From Owenweeksia sp. TMED14 (lineage in GTDB: Bacteria; Bacteroidota; Bacteroidia; Flavobacteriales; Schleiferiaceae), in NCBI GenBank assembly GCA_949529985.1, contig CATIRS010000038.1, forward strand, positions 49,457 through 113,456: 64,000 bases of DNA. Reading direction: 5' to 3'. A program made the translations under genes and the position numbers. This document shows, one piece after another, positions 1 through 9,856 of the stretch; position 1 is the stretch's first letter; the number at the start of each line of letters is the position of its first letter. Under the pieces are notes generated by a model. That model was not told where the DNA came from. It saw only the letters and a program-made list of their open reading frames with translations, and did not search any database.

Positions 1-1173
1 GTATACTTCGCCAAAATAGTGAAGTATATATTCTCTTCGACAAGTAGAAGCCAGGGCATATCCTTTTGATTCCTGAAGCAGTTGACGACCCATTTCTTGC
101 TCTGCAACAGGCTTTTTACTTAGGAATTTATCTAATTTATCTATATCTTTTTCAGAATAATATGTTACGCAAATACCCTCTCCTCCATCTCTTCCTGCCC
201 TACCTGTTTCTTGATAATAGCTTTCTATGCTTTTAGGAATATCATGGTGGATGACCAATCTAACATCTGGCTTATCTATTCCCATTCCAAATGCAATTGT
301 CGCAACAATTACATCAACATCTTCGTTTAAGAAGGCATCTTGATGTTTTGCTCGTTTACTTCCGTCCAGTCCTGCATGATAGGGTAAAGCTTTGATATCG
401 TTTAGTTGAAGTAACTGAGAAATTTCTTCAACTTTTTTTCTGCTCAAACAGTATATAATTGCAGATTTACCAGAATGTTTTTTTATTAATTTTACTATGT
501 CTTTTTCAACTTCACATTTTAAATTGACCTGATAAAAAAGGTTTGATCGATTGAAGGATGTCGCAAATACATTTGCCGTTTTCATCTCTAAATTCTTTTG
601 AATATCGGAGATTACTTTCTCTGTTGCGGTTGCAGTTACAGCAATTATTGGTCTTTTTTGAATTAAGTTTATTGCGTTACGTAATTGTCTGTATTCGGGA
701 CGAAAATCATGTCCCCACTCTGAAATGCAGTGCGCCTCGTCAATAGCATAAAATGAGATTTTAAGTTCTTTGAGAAAATCAATATTTTCAGTCTTGTTAA
801 TGGACTCAGGAGCCATATATAAAAGCTTAGTAATTCCTGAAGAAAGATCTTTTCTTACTTGAACCATTTGCCTTTTCGTTAAGGATGAATTCCAAACATG
901 TGCTATTCCGTCTTCTGAGGAAAAGCTCCTAATCGCATCAACTTGATTTTTCATTAACGCTATCAAAGGAGAAATTACGATAGATAATCCTTCCATTTGT
1001 ATTGCAGGAAGCTGATAGCAAAGAGATTTACCCCCGCCTGTAGGCATCATGACGAAAGTGTCATTACCGTTAATAATAGAATTTATTGCTTCTTCTTGAT
1101 TTCCTTTAAACTCATTATGACCGAAGAATGTCTTCAGGAGCGCTCTGCTTTCAATAATTGATTTTTGAGTCAT
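1..1173 (-). CDS. recQ: ATP-dependent DNA helicase RecQ (N-terminal 391 residues; C-terminus cut by window edge)
   Basis: This gene runs leftward off the window, so only its N-terminal part is visible. It starts at the ATG ending at 1173. The reading frame has no stop across the whole stretch. It shows SF2 helicase motifs: Walker A (MPTGGGKSLCYQLP, about residue 42), the DEAH-type motif (AIDEAHCISEWGHDFRP), motif III (AVTATAT), and motif VI (YYQETGRAGRDG). Just before the window edge comes the start of the RecQ zinc-binding region (CRREYILHYFGE). RecQ unwinds DNA 3' to 5' in recombinational repair. It is divergent from tatC, with 55 nt between the starts. The C-terminal RQC and HRDC domains cannot be judged. 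Confidence 0.95.
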   Translation of the reverse strand, partial: MTQKSIIESRALLKTFFGHNEFKGNQEEAINSIINGNDTFVMMPTGGGKSLCYQLPAIQMEGLSIVISPLIALMKNQVDAIRSFSSEDGIAHVWNSSLTKRQMVQVRKDLSSGITKLLYMAPESINKTENIDFLKELKISFYAIDEAHCISEWGHDFRPEYRQLRNAINLIQKRPIIAVTATATEKVISDIQKNLEMKTANVFATSFNRSNLFYQVNLKCEVEKDIVKLIKKHSGKSAIIYCLSRKKVEEISQLLQLNDIKALPYHAGLDGSKRAKHQDAFLNEDVDVIVATIAFGMGIDKPDVRLVIHHDIPKSIESYYQETGRAGRDGGEGICVTYYSEKDIDKLDKFLSKKPVAEQEMGRQLLQESKGYALASTCRREYILHYFGEVY

Positions 1174-1214
1174 CTTTTTTTGAAGAAATACAAGTTTAAA
1201 GTTACGCTATAAAC

Positions 1215-1222
1215 TACTTTTG
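1215..1222 (+). promoter_or_regulatory. -7 promoter box of tatC (TACTTTTG)
   Basis: It matches the Bacteroidota -7 consensus TAnnTTTG exactly. It ends 6 nt before the tatC ATG at 1229, so transcription would begin at or next to the start codon. No clear -33 TTG was found at the usual spacing. Confidence 0.6.
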
Positions 1223-1228
1223 TATATC

Positions 1229-2023
1229 ATGTCTAAAGAAGATTCAATGTCTTTTCTAAAACACCTTGCTGCATTACGTAAACACCTAATGCGTGCATGC
1301 TTGTTTATACTGATAGCTGCTGTTTTTGCTTTTTGTTTTAGAGAAATCCTTTTTGATGGATTGCTTCTTGCTCCAAAATCCAATGATTTTATTACATATC
1401 GATGTTTTTGCCTTTTATCAGAGTCATTAAATATTGCTGGTCTATGTATAAATGAAATTAACATTGAATTGATTAATAGTAAAATGTCTGGACAGTTTTC
1501 TATACATATTAGACTTTCTTTAATTGCAGGACTTATTATATCTGCACCATTTGTGCTCAAAGAATTATGGTTATTTATATCTCCTGGCTTGACTTTAGGT
1601 GAGCGTCAGCGATCCGTCGCTTTTATTAGTATATCATCTATTCTTTTTTTTATGGGAGCCACATTTGGGTACTTTTTAATTGTTCCATTAAGTGTTCAAT
1701 TTTTATCTAATTATATCGTTTCAGATCAAATCATAAACCTCATTGAGATGTCATCTTATTTGTCTACGATTGCAGCTATTATTTTAGCTTGTGGATTGCT
1801 TTTTGAATTGCCGATTGTAGTTTATTTCCTTTCTAAATACGGAATAGTAACCCCTGATGGTATGAAGACTTACAGGAAGCATGCGTGGATTGTGATTCTA
1901 GCAATTTCTTCAGTAATTACCCCGCCGGACATATTTAGTCAGATTATAGTTTCGATACCTGTGGCTATATTGTACGAATTAAGCATTTCTATTAGCCGTA
2001 GGGCACAACCGAATAAAGTATAA
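1229..2023 (+). CDS. tatC: Sec-independent protein translocase TatC
   Basis: A 264-residue integral membrane protein, the core receptor subunit of the twin-arginine translocase, which exports folded proteins. The N-terminus has the TatC-type motif SFLKHLAALRKHLMR, and about six hydrophobic segments follow, as expected for the family. Conserved-looking loops include PFVLKELWLFISPGL near the second helix and the SSVITPPDIFSQ stretch near the end. A longer frame opens at a TTG at 1220, but the ATG at 1229 gives the normal N-terminus and sits right after a -7 box. lptB follows after 11 nt, so the two are probably co-transcribed. Confidence 0.95.
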   Translation: MSKEDSMSFLKHLAALRKHLMRACLFILIAAVFAFCFREILFDGLLLAPKSNDFITYRCFCLLSESLNIAGLCINEINIELINSKMSGQFSIHIRLSLIAGLIISAPFVLKELWLFISPGLTLGERQRSVAFISISSILFFMGATFGYFLIVPLSVQFLSNYIVSDQIINLIEMSSYLSTIAAIILACGLLFELPIVVYFLSKYGIVTPDGMKTYRKHAWIVILAISSVITPPDIFSQIIVSIPVAILYELSISISRRAQPNKV

Positions 2024-2034
2024 TCCCTTGATAA

Positions 2035-2775
2035 ATGAGACTTGAAGTTATCGAAATATCTAAAGATTATAAACGCAAAAGAGTTGTTGATAGGGTTAGT
2101 TTTCATGTGGACCAGGGAGAGATAGTTGGTTTGCTCGGTCCTAATGGAGCTGGAAAAACAACTTCCTTTTATGCAGTTGTTGGCATGGTAAAGCCAGATG
2201 AAGGAAGAGTTTTATTAGATGGAAATGAAATTACCCGCTTACCCATGTATCGCAGGGCCCAAAAGGGGTTAGGGTACTTAGCTCAAGATCCATCTGTCTT
2301 TCGGAAGATGACGGTTGAAAATAATATTGCCGCAGTTTTGGAATGGCGAGGTCTTAATAAAAATGAAATTAAAACACGAACAGAGGCTCTTTTAGAAGAA
2401 TTTTCTTTGACTAAAATCAGAAATTCCAAAGGCGACTTGCTATCAGGAGGAGAGAGACGAAGGACGGAAATTGCACGTGCACTCGCTTCGGATCCCAAGT
2501 TTATTCTCTTAGATGAACCATTTGCTGGTGTTGATCCAATTGCTGTTGAAGATATACAGTCAATAGTTGCAAAGCTGGTAGATAGAAACATAGGTGTCTT
2601 AATTACCGATCATAATGTTCAGGAGACCTTAGCAATTACAGATCGAACATACTTAATGTTTGAGGGGAAAATATTGAAAAGCGGTACAGCTAAGGAATTA
2701 TCTGAAGATCCTATTGTTCGTAAAGTTTACCTAGGACAAAATTTTGAGCTTAGGAAGGATATGCGGCACGCTTAA
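2035..2775 (+). CDS. lptB: LPS export ABC transporter ATP-binding protein LptB
   Basis: A 246-residue cytoplasmic ATPase that powers lipopolysaccharide extraction from the inner membrane through LptFG. It shows Walker [10 protein letters not shown] (residues 35-43), Q-loop Gln84, signature LSGGE (136-140), Walker B FILLDEP (156-162) and the switch His193. The whole sequence is close to the LptB type (for example [18 protein letters not shown]), not a generic importer ATPase. It follows tatC by 11 nt. Its 3' end overlaps the 3' end of the convergent sua5 gene by 26 nt, leaving no room for an intergenic terminator. Confidence 0.93.
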   Translation: MRLEVIEISKDYKRKRVVDRVSFHVDQGEIVGLLGPNGAGKTTSFYAVVGMVKPDEGRVLLDGNEITRLPMYRRAQKGLGYLAQDPSVFRKMTVENNIAAVLEWRGLNKNEIKTRTEALLEEFSLTKIRNSKGDLLSGGERRRTEIARALASDPKFILLDEPFAGVDPIAVEDIQSIVAKLVDRNIGVLITDHNVQETLAITDRTYLMFEGKILKSGTAKELSEDPIVRKVYLGQNFELRKDMRHA

Positions 2776-3685
2776 GGCGATCGTTTATAGCCTCTCCTAG
2801 TCCGATGTTCGGAGCTTGTTCAATATAAATTTTTCGAGTTTCTTTTTTGTCTAGGTCCCTTAATAAAGAAAATAATCTTGATGCCCCAGATATATCTGTT
2901 CCGTCTGCACTGATGGAATCTGTGCTCATGGAACTGGGTAGCCATGATATAAGTGTGTCTTCCTCATGGATTCGCGGTAAATCGGAGCCAAAAGGAATTA
3001 AAGTAATCCGTTTATTAGGGGAATAATGTTTTTTATTTTGCCCTGGATACTTATGGCTGTCATTTGTCTCGAATAGTATAACAGATTTCTTTAGAGTCCT
3101 TTCTATTTCTTCAATAGTTATTCCACCAAGCCTGTGCACAATGACTTCATTATTTTCAAATCCAATTATTGTGGATTCTAATCCAATATCACAATCGCCA
3201 CCGTCTAAAATTAATGGTATAATATTCTCCAACTGATCGGCAACGTGCTGGGCACTTGTTGGAGATACGTATTTATATGGATTAGCGCTTGGCGCAGCTA
3301 AAGGGTAATCTATTGATTTCAGTAACTGAAGAGCCATAGGATGAGACGGCATGCGGACAGCTAGGTGTTCTAGTCCAGATGTGAGTAAATCTGGAATAGA
3401 ATTAATTTTAGGGAGCAGAAGAGTAAGGGGTCCAGGCCAAAAAACATCAATTAAAACCCACGCTTCATTTGGAATATCTTTACAAAGATTGCTTAGTTGA
3501 CTTATTCTTCCGATATGAGTAATTAACGGATTTAAATAGGGTCTTTTTTTTGCTTTGAATATCTTTATTAACGCATTTTCATTTAGGGCGTTACCAGCAA
3601 GTCCATATACAGTTTCTGTTGGAATTGCAATTATTTCTCCGGAATTAAGGAGATTAATAGCTAAGTTCAAATCGGTGCTGATCAC
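2750..3685 (-). CDS. L-threonylcarbamoyladenylate synthase, Sua5 type
   Basis: A 311-residue enzyme that makes threonylcarbamoyl-AMP from threonine, bicarbonate and ATP for the t6A37 tRNA modification. The YrdC domain is N-terminal ([13 protein letters not shown] about residues 21-33, [25 protein letters not shown]). A C-terminal Sua5 domain follows an SPGQ-like linker ([11 protein letters not shown]), so this is the long two-domain form and not TsaC. The only plausible start is GTG at 3685. It lies 32 nt downstream of the plug-domain gene on the same strand. Confidence 0.92.
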   Translation of the reverse strand: MISTDLNLAINLLNSGEIIAIPTETVYGLAGNALNENALIKIFKAKKRPYLNPLITHIGRISQLSNLCKDIPNEAWVLIDVFWPGPLTLLLPKINSIPDLLTSGLEHLAVRMPSHPMALQLLKSIDYPLAAPSANPYKYVSPTSAQHVADQLENIIPLILDGGDCDIGLESTIIGFENNEVIVHRLGGITIEEIERTLKKSVILFETNDSHKYPGQNKKHYSPNKRITLIPFGSDLPRIHEEDTLISWLPSSMSTDSISADGTDISGASRLFSLLRDLDKKETRKIYIEQAPNIGLGEAINDRLKRAAYPS

Positions 3686-3717
3686 TTTTTTAAAATAAGG
3701 TTCTTAAATGACATTCA

Positions 3718-4998
3718 TTAATTCAGACCTAGGCCCAAGCTTCCATTTGTCCGAATGTTTTTTATTGCGATTACTCGATCATATCTTTTCCCCCATTCTC
3801 GCATATATAAAATACTTGTATAATTGTTTGGGCATTGCCAATGGTTTCCCTCCGTCCATGATAAGTCCCAAGTTAAATCATCAATTGATGGGTCGAAGTT
3901 ATATTCTCCAATTGCATATTCTAAATATCCTTGTTTTACTAGAACACGACCCCGGTATGCTTCAACTAAAGTATCATAGTGTAACAAACATGACTCTAAA
4001 GCTCTGTATTGATTAAAATCACCAATTACATAAAGATTTCTATCTCCGGACTTTTCAACATCTTTAACAAACAAGTCTAAGACAACATAATCCGCTTCTA
4101 AATTGGGCATAACAGAATTCTGCTTACGGAAGACAAATCCTCCACGTGCGTCATCTTGAAAAAGAAATGGATCTATTCCTCTTGGTTTTTCGTTTCTCAC
4201 AGTTGCTATCCAGATTTTTTCGAGATTATAGCCTCTTATTCGAAGAGTAGGAATCGGGATGTTTTTTGTATCAACAAAACGAAAAACATTTCCGCCCTCA
4301 AAAGCATTTTCCCCGTTATTGTAGTTAAAATCATAAAAACCATTTCTCAAAAATCTTGGCGCAAGCATTTTAATGCTCCTCCAGTTTCTATTTTGAACAA
4401 TACCTATTCGGATATCCCTGAATGGGTTTTGCACAGATAAATTAGTTAAATCTGCAATTATGTCAATTTCCTGATGGCTATTCCGGAGTTCCAAATTCAT
4501 AGTTCTGTGAATTTCACTTTGTACATCTGCAATTTGCTCAAATATCACAACGGGATATTGAAGAAGAAAGTCTTCAGGGTCTTCTTCGTAAATTCTTAAG
4601 TAATAATTGCCCGAAATTCGAGGCATGCAGTTTTCTTCAGGTAAGGTTGAGCTAATATGGCTGTAAGGCTGGTAAGTATTAAAACATAATTCAGCCAGAG
4701 GTAATTGTCCCTCTAAGAATCCATTGATATATTCCGATGAGATCAAACCTGATGGAGTCCAGTCACGATTGCAGTGCACCCATGTATAACTTAGGGACTG
4801 TGTATTAGAGCTAAAATCATCAAGTGACACTAATAGAGTTTGTTTTTTTCCTAAAGGAATAGTTGCAAGCGATTGGGGGTTTCCGACAGGGTGAATTTGA
4901 ACACTTTGAAAATCTTCAATTATAATAATCTTTGGAATTATAGACTGACTATAGACCTCGGGCCAAGCTAAAAAAAATAGAGGGAGAAACCTTAACAC
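3718..4998 (-). CDS. Type IX secretion system plug-domain protein (DUF5103 family)
   Basis: A 426-residue protein with a cleavable-looking signal peptide (MLRFLPLFFLAWPEVYSQ). The body resembles the Bacteroidota DUF5103 family, now described as the T9SS plug protein. Recognisable features are the N-terminal beta domain with the WVHCNRDW stretch, YRISGNYYLRIYE-like motifs in the first half, and the C-terminal DLTWDLSWTEGNHW region. Family knowledge: the plug closes the SprA outer-membrane translocon. The function here is inferred from family resemblance. The window also carries a T9SS cargo at about 22-25 kb, which fits. It shares its strand with sua5 downstream. Confidence 0.78.
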   Translation of the reverse strand: MLRFLPLFFLAWPEVYSQSIIPKIIIIEDFQSVQIHPVGNPQSLATIPLGKKQTLLVSLDDFSSNTQSLSYTWVHCNRDWTPSGLISSEYINGFLEGQLPLAELCFNTYQPYSHISSTLPEENCMPRISGNYYLRIYEEDPEDFLLQYPVVIFEQIADVQSEIHRTMNLELRNSHQEIDIIADLTNLSVQNPFRDIRIGIVQNRNWRSIKMLAPRFLRNGFYDFNYNNGENAFEGGNVFRFVDTKNIPIPTLRIRGYNLEKIWIATVRNEKPRGIDPFLFQDDARGGFVFRKQNSVMPNLEADYVVLDLFVKDVEKSGDRNLYVIGDFNQYRALESCLLHYDTLVEAYRGRVLVKQGYLEYAIGEYNFDPSIDDLTWDLSWTEGNHWQCPNNYTSILYMREWGKRYDRVIAIKNIRTNGSLGLGLN

Positions 4999-5253
4999 TC
5001 GGTAAAGTTGAGAAAAACTTACTAATTATGGCTTTTAAAAACTTAAATGTTTCATTTTACGTTATATATACCTAATAGGTAAATTCAAACGTGATTTGAA
5101 AACAGAATATAATATCAACTTTACAAAATAACCTTATTTAGAAACGTTTTAAATTACAAACAACACACAGATTATGACTTCTTTGAATCCTTTCAGCGCT
5201 TTAATTATATTTACATTTGCGTCGAAATTTTTCGAGATATATTAATACCAGAG
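4999..5253. other. Divergent intergenic region between the plug gene and nqrA
   Basis: A 255-nt AT-rich spacer with no supportable ORF. It holds the nqr -7 box at 5212-5219. No exact TAnnTTTG box was found for the leftward plug gene. Confidence 0.6.
5212..5219 (+). promoter_or_regulatory. -7 promoter box of the nqr operon (TACATTTG)
   Basis: An exact TAnnTTTG match ending 34 nt before the nqrA ATG at 5254. It would give the six-gene nqr operon a short leader. Confidence 0.6.
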
Positions 5254-6594
5254 ATGTCGAAAACACACATTATCCGAAGAGGACTAAATTTACCTATTGT
5301 CGGCGAACCATCCCAGAAATTAGATTTAACTGAATTCGTTAGATCTTTTGCTTTGTCTCCTTCAGATTATATAAACCTGAATCCCAAGCTAATAGTTAAA
5401 GTTGGAGACAAGGTGAGAGCAGGGGACTGTATTTTTCATGACAAGTCAAATGATAATATTCGCGTGACGTCTCCCATTAGTGGCGAAATATCGGCTATTG
5501 AAAGAGGACCCAAACGAAGACTTGATCGCATCGTTATTCGTTCTGATGAAAAATGTGAATATGTCGATTTTGGCAAAGAATTCTCTGCCGACAAGGAGAG
5601 TACTCAAAATAAGCTACTCCTTTCTGGTGCCTGGACCTTGATTCAAATGCGACCTTATGGTTGTATTGCAAACCCCAATGATACTCCAAAAGCAATTTTT
5701 GTTAATGGAATGAATTCATCTCCTCTTGCTCCTAAGACATCTATTTCGCTAAAGGGAAGAGAAGAAGATTTCGCTACAGGTTTAATTGTTTTAAAGGGGC
5801 TTTCACCAAGAACCATACTTTCTATTGATGTCGATGAGGAATCTAAAACACTGATTGAAGCTGAAAATGTTGAAGTACATAAATTCTCAGGTCCCCACCC
5901 TTCAGGAAATACCTCAGTTCATATTGCGAAAATATCTCCCATTAATAAGGGAGATGTCGTTTGGACTTTGGGAGCTCAAGATGTGGCAATTATTGGTCAT
6001 TTATTTAATTCGGGTGAATTACACTTAGATAAATGTATATCAGCGGCGGGTTCAGGAATGATAGAACCTCGATATGTGAATGTTCGAGCTGGCCAATCCT
6101 TGACCGAATTCTTCAAAAAAAATGCCAAACCTGGGAATTATCGTTTTATATCAGGGTCAGTTTTGACTGGCGCTAAAGTTGAACGAGAAGGTTATTTAAG
6201 TGCTTATGCAAACCAGATTACAATAATTCCAGAAGGAGAGAACACTGATTTTCTAGGTTGGGTTTTACCAGGCTTTGCTAAGTATTCGATGAGTAGAGCT
6301 TATTTTTCTTGGCTCTTTCCAAAACGAAAGTACAATTTGACTACCAAGGTTCATGGAGAAGAGCGAGCTTTTGTTGTTACAGGTCAATATGACAAAGTTT
6401 TTCCTTTTGATATTTTTCCGAATCAATTGCTTAAATCTATTTGGGCTAACGATCTTGAAAAAATGGAGGAGTTGGGTATTTATGAAATAGTTCCTGAAGA
6501 TTTTGCTCTTTGTGAAGTTATTTGTACTTCAAAACAACCTTTACAAGAAATGGTTAGAAAGGGCCTAGATGTTCTTTATGCCGAAATGAATTAA
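5254..6594 (+). CDS. nqrA: Na+-translocating NADH:quinone reductase subunit A
   Basis: A 446-residue peripheral cytoplasmic subunit of Na+-NQR, the respiratory complex that oxidises NADH, reduces ubiquinone or menaquinone and pumps Na+. The N-terminus (HIIRRGLNLPIVGEP) and the RnfC-like fold regions (GDKVRAGDCIFHDK, ISPISGE-type barrel-sandwich, FSGPHPSGNTSVHI) are typical of NqrA. The length matches the family. It is the first gene of nqrABCDEF, with nqrB starting 13 nt after its stop. Confidence 0.96.
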   Translation: MSKTHIIRRGLNLPIVGEPSQKLDLTEFVRSFALSPSDYINLNPKLIVKVGDKVRAGDCIFHDKSNDNIRVTSPISGEISAIERGPKRRLDRIVIRSDEKCEYVDFGKEFSADKESTQNKLLLSGAWTLIQMRPYGCIANPNDTPKAIFVNGMNSSPLAPKTSISLKGREEDFATGLIVLKGLSPRTILSIDVDEESKTLIEAENVEVHKFSGPHPSGNTSVHIAKISPINKGDVVWTLGAQDVAIIGHLFNSGELHLDKCISAAGSGMIEPRYVNVRAGQSLTEFFKKNAKPGNYRFISGSVLTGAKVEREGYLSAYANQITIIPEGENTDFLGWVLPGFAKYSMSRAYFSWLFPKRKYNLTTKVHGEERAFVVTGQYDKVFPFDIFPNQLLKSIWANDLEKMEELGIYEIVPEDFALCEVICTSKQPLQEMVRKGLDVLYAEMN

Positions 6595-6607
6595 TGCGTT
6601 TAAGTTT

Positions 6608-7813
6608 ATGAAAGTTTTACAAGACATTCTTGATTCCGCTCGTCCTGCTGTAACTACAGGGAAGCTAAAGCCGTTATATCCTCTATATAACGCTCTCGAG
6701 ACCATGTTATTTGTGCCCGATCATAATGCAAGTAGTGGGGCTCATGTGCGTGATGCAATAGACTTGAAACGAACAATGATTACTGTTATATTCGCTTTGA
6801 TTCCTGCATTAATATTCGGTTTATATAATTCTGGATATCAGCACTATAGGGCCTTAGGAATGTTGAACGACTCTATAGGTTGGCTCCAGTTTTTCACTCT
6901 TGATAATTTTATTTTTGGTGCTATTAAAGTGGTTCCAATGATAGCAGTCACATATATAGCTGGTCTAGGTGTTGAAATTTACTTCGCCTACATTAACAAA
7001 CATGCTGTAAATGAAGGTTTTTTAGTTTCGGGTCTTCTAATTCCCATGACAATGCCAATTGACATGCCGTTGTGGATGATTGCAATATCTACAATATTTG
7101 CCGTGTTAATTGGTAAAGAAGTTTTCGGTGGAACTGGTATGAATATTCTTAACCCAGCTTTGACAGCAAGAGCATTTGCTTTTTTTGCATACCCATCTTT
7201 TATGAGTGGTGATAAGGTTTGGATTAATACAAGCGTTGAGGCGAATCAAAATGTAGTTGATGGTTTTTCAGGAGCTACAGCTTTAGGTCAATATGCAACT
7301 ACTGGTAGTAATAATTATTCTGCTTGGGATGCTTTCTTGGGTATTGTCCCAGGTTCCATAGGAGAGACGAGTACATTATTAATATTGATAGGCGGTATTT
7401 ACCTCATTGCCACAGGTATTGGGTCTTGGAAAATCATGTTGTCGTCTCTTTTGGGTGCAATTGCGATAAGTTTAATTTTTAATTTAGTTGCGCCAAGTAT
7501 GATATCTCCAGAACAACAGGGATTCTTAGCTATTCCATTTTATTTTCATCTGGTATTTGGTAGTTGGGCATTTTCAACAGTTTTTATGGCAACAGACCCA
7601 GTATCAGCATCTCATACAGAGAGAGGTAAATGGATCTATGGATTTTTTATTGGTTTCCTCGGAATAATGATCCGCGTATTTAATCCAGCATATCCTGAAG
7701 GAATGATGTTGGCAATAATATTTATGAATGTAATGGCCCCATTGATTGATCATTATGTCGTCGATGGAAATATTAAGAAGCGCCTAAAACGTTTAAAAGC
7801 TAATGCTCAGTAG
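6608..7813 (+). CDS. nqrB: Na+-translocating NADH:quinone reductase subunit B
   Basis: A 401-residue membrane subunit with about ten hydrophobic segments. It carries covalently bound FMN and takes part in Na+ translocation and quinone binding. The flavinylation motif DGFSGATAL is present, with the acceptor Thr at about residue 224. The N-terminal part (LDSARPAVTTGKLKPLYP) is the usual soluble extension, and GKEVFGGTGMNILNPAL is a strongly conserved NqrB/RnfD region. It lies inside the nqr operon. Confidence 0.96.
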   Translation: MKVLQDILDSARPAVTTGKLKPLYPLYNALETMLFVPDHNASSGAHVRDAIDLKRTMITVIFALIPALIFGLYNSGYQHYRALGMLNDSIGWLQFFTLDNFIFGAIKVVPMIAVTYIAGLGVEIYFAYINKHAVNEGFLVSGLLIPMTMPIDMPLWMIAISTIFAVLIGKEVFGGTGMNILNPALTARAFAFFAYPSFMSGDKVWINTSVEANQNVVDGFSGATALGQYATTGSNNYSAWDAFLGIVPGSIGETSTLLILIGGIYLIATGIGSWKIMLSSLLGAIAISLIFNLVAPSMISPEQQGFLAIPFYFHLVFGSWAFSTVFMATDPVSASHTERGKWIYGFFIGFLGIMIRVFNPAYPEGMMLAIIFMNVMAPLIDHYVVDGNIKKRLKRLKANAQ

Positions 7814-7822
7814 TAAAATATT

Positions 7823-8551
7823 ATGAATATTAATTCAAACGGTTATACCTACATTTTTGCTATAGCAATGGTCGTTATTGTAGCTTCTTTGCTTTCTATC
7901 GCGGCGACTAGCTTAAAACCATTTCAAGATAAAAATGTTGAGCTTGAAAAAAAATCTGATATTCTTTATTCCATTGGTATTGAAGGAGAAGACTCAGAAT
8001 TATTATTTGATGAATACATAATTGATCAATTAGTTATTCAAGACGGAGAAATTGTCTCTTCGGATATAAAAGCCTTTGATATCGATATGGCAGCAGCTGT
8101 AAAAGAATTAAATAATATTCGTAAAGTTCCATTGTTTAAAGCCTTTAAAGAAGGAAACACTTTTTACGTGATCCCTATGCGGGGAAAAGGACTTTGGGGA
8201 CCTATTTGGGGTTATATATCTTTAAAAGGAGATGGGAATACAATTTTAGGCGCGTCATTTGATCATGAAAAAGAAACTCCAGGACTAGGTGCTGAGATAT
8301 CCACTTCTATATTCCAAGATCAATTTCCGAATAAAGTCTTGTTCTCCGAAAGCCGTGACGGAATTGAAGTTAGAAAAGGAGATGCTTCAGGTTATCAACA
8401 AGTTGATGGAATCTCTGGCGGAACAATAACATCTGTTGGTGTTCAGTCAATGCTTGAGGATTGTCTAGTCCCATACAAGGAATTTTTATTAAAGCTTTCA
8501 GTTAATGAAAATCAGATCTCAATGGATTCAATCATCAGTATTGTTTTATAA
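7823..8551 (+). CDS. nqrC: Na+-translocating NADH:quinone reductase subunit C
   Basis: A 242-residue subunit with one N-terminal transmembrane helix (about residues 9-29) and a large periplasmic FMN-binding domain. The flavin attachment region reads DGISGGTITS (about 195-204), so the acceptor would be Thr201. The usual motif is SGAT, and here the Ala is Gly. The GLWGPIWGY and DHEKETPGLGAE stretches are diagnostic for NqrC/RnfG. ApbE, encoded downstream, is the expected flavin transferase. Confidence 0.95.
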   Translation: MNINSNGYTYIFAIAMVVIVASLLSIAATSLKPFQDKNVELEKKSDILYSIGIEGEDSELLFDEYIIDQLVIQDGEIVSSDIKAFDIDMAAAVKELNNIRKVPLFKAFKEGNTFYVIPMRGKGLWGPIWGYISLKGDGNTILGASFDHEKETPGLGAEISTSIFQDQFPNKVLFSESRDGIEVRKGDASGYQQVDGISGGTITSVGVQSMLEDCLVPYKEFLLKLSVNENQISMDSIISIVL

Positions 8552-8556
8552 TCAGT

Positions 8557-9213
8557 ATGGAAAAAAATAAATCGAAAGAGGCTTTGTTCTCAAAGAAAAA
8601 TAGAGGATTACTCAAGGATCCCTTAAATATAAATAATCCTATCACAGTTCAGGTTTTAGGGATATGTAGCGCATTAGCCATAACAGTGAAATTAAAGCCT
8701 GCTATAGTAATGAGTTTATCAGTTATTGTTGTTATGGCTCTTGCGAATGTTATTACATCTTTAATGCGAAATATGATTCCTAATCGAATCAGAATAATTG
8801 TGCAACTTGTCGTTGTAGCAACCTTAGTGATTTTAGTGGATCAAGTCCTGAAGGCATTTGTCTACGATGTGAGTAAGCAATTATCAGTATTTGTTGGACT
8901 TATCATCACCAATTGTATTATCATGGGTCGTATTGAAGCATTTTCTCTTGGAAATCCGCCTTGGAAGTCATTTCTTGATGGGGTCGGAAATGGAGTGTCT
9001 TATGGATTAATTTTGATAGTTGTTTCATTTTTTAGAGAACTGCTCGGTAACGGAACACTTTATGATTACCCTGTTGTTGAAAAGTTAGGTTTATACGAAC
9101 TGGGTTACCACAACAATGGGATGATGCTTTTGCCCCCAATGGCTTTAATCGTTGTCGCATTGATAATATGGTGGCAGCGTTCAAAGACTCCTTCATTAAT
9201 TGAAAAAGATTAA
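8557..9213 (+). CDS. nqrD: Na+-translocating NADH:quinone reductase subunit D
   Basis: A 218-residue polytopic membrane subunit of the RnfAE/NqrDE family. It has about six helices, including the conserved motifs VGLIITNCIIMGR and SFFRELLGNGTL. The Cys in the first motif matches the Cys that, together with NqrE, ligands the membrane-buried iron or 2Fe-2S centre. A hydrophilic N-terminus of about 25 residues precedes the first helix. It starts 5 nt after nqrC. Confidence 0.95.
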   Translation: MEKNKSKEALFSKKNRGLLKDPLNINNPITVQVLGICSALAITVKLKPAIVMSLSVIVVMALANVITSLMRNMIPNRIRIIVQLVVVATLVILVDQVLKAFVYDVSKQLSVFVGLIITNCIIMGRIEAFSLGNPPWKSFLDGVGNGVSYGLILIVVSFFRELLGNGTLYDYPVVEKLGLYELGYHNNGMMLLPPMALIVVALIIWWQRSKTPSLIEKD

Positions 9214-9225
9214 CGAAAAGAAATT

Positions 9226-9843
9226 ATGCAAGAGTTAATAAATATTTTTGTCAAAAGTATTTTTATTGATAATATGATCTTTGCCTATTTCTTAGGTATG
9301 TGTTCCTATTTGGCTGTTTCAAAAACTGTAAAAACTGGAATGGGACTTGGTCTTGCGGTGACATTTGTTTTGACAATAACGGTTCCAGTTAATTATTTAT
9401 TGCAAACTCGAATTCTTGATAAGGGAGCTTTGACTTGGCTTGACGCATCATTCTCCGAAGTAGATTTAAGTTTTTTAAGCTTTATTATGTTTATCGCTGT
9501 CATTGCTGCGATGGTTCAGCTCGTTGAAATGATTGTTGAAAAATTTGCACCTGCTTTATACTCTGCTTTGGGAATATTTTTGCCGTTAATTGCCGTTAAT
9601 TGTTCAATTTTAGGAGGGTCTTTATTCATGCAAGAGCGTGCGTATCAGACTATCGGACAGGCGACTGCTTTTGGTTTTGGTTCTGGAATCGGTTGGCTTT
9701 TAGCTGTTTTGGCTATTGCTGCCATTCGCGAGAGATTAAAATATTCTCATGTTCCACCAGCCTTGAAAGGCTTGGGTATAACCTTCATAATAACTGGACT
9801 TATGGGCATAGCCTTTATGAGCTTCATGGGTATTAAATTATAA
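9226..9843 (+). CDS. nqrE: Na+-translocating NADH:quinone reductase subunit E
   Basis: A 205-residue polytopic subunit paralogous to NqrD. The [26 protein letters not shown] start and the [20 protein letters not shown] motif contain the Cys residues that complete the iron site shared with Nqr[23 protein letters not shown] near the C-terminus is typical. Assembly of this centre is what the NqrM factor, encoded about 2.4 kb downstream on the other strand, is known to support in other bacteria. Confidence 0.96.
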   Translation: MQELINIFVKSIFIDNMIFAYFLGMCSYLAVSKTVKTGMGLGLAVTFVLTITVPVNYLLQTRILDKGALTWLDASFSEVDLSFLSFIMFIAVIAAMVQLVEMIVEKFAPALYSALGIFLPLIAVNCSILGGSLFMQERAYQTIGQATAFGFGSGIGWLLAVLAIAAIRERLKYSHVPPALKGLGITFIITGLMGIAFMSFMGIKL

Positions 9844-9856
9844 TTCAATCATAATT

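Noticed and set aside
1207-1560. A 117-codon minus-strand frame overlapping tatC
   Set aside because: TatC is certain on the plus strand and the frame has no recognisable domain.
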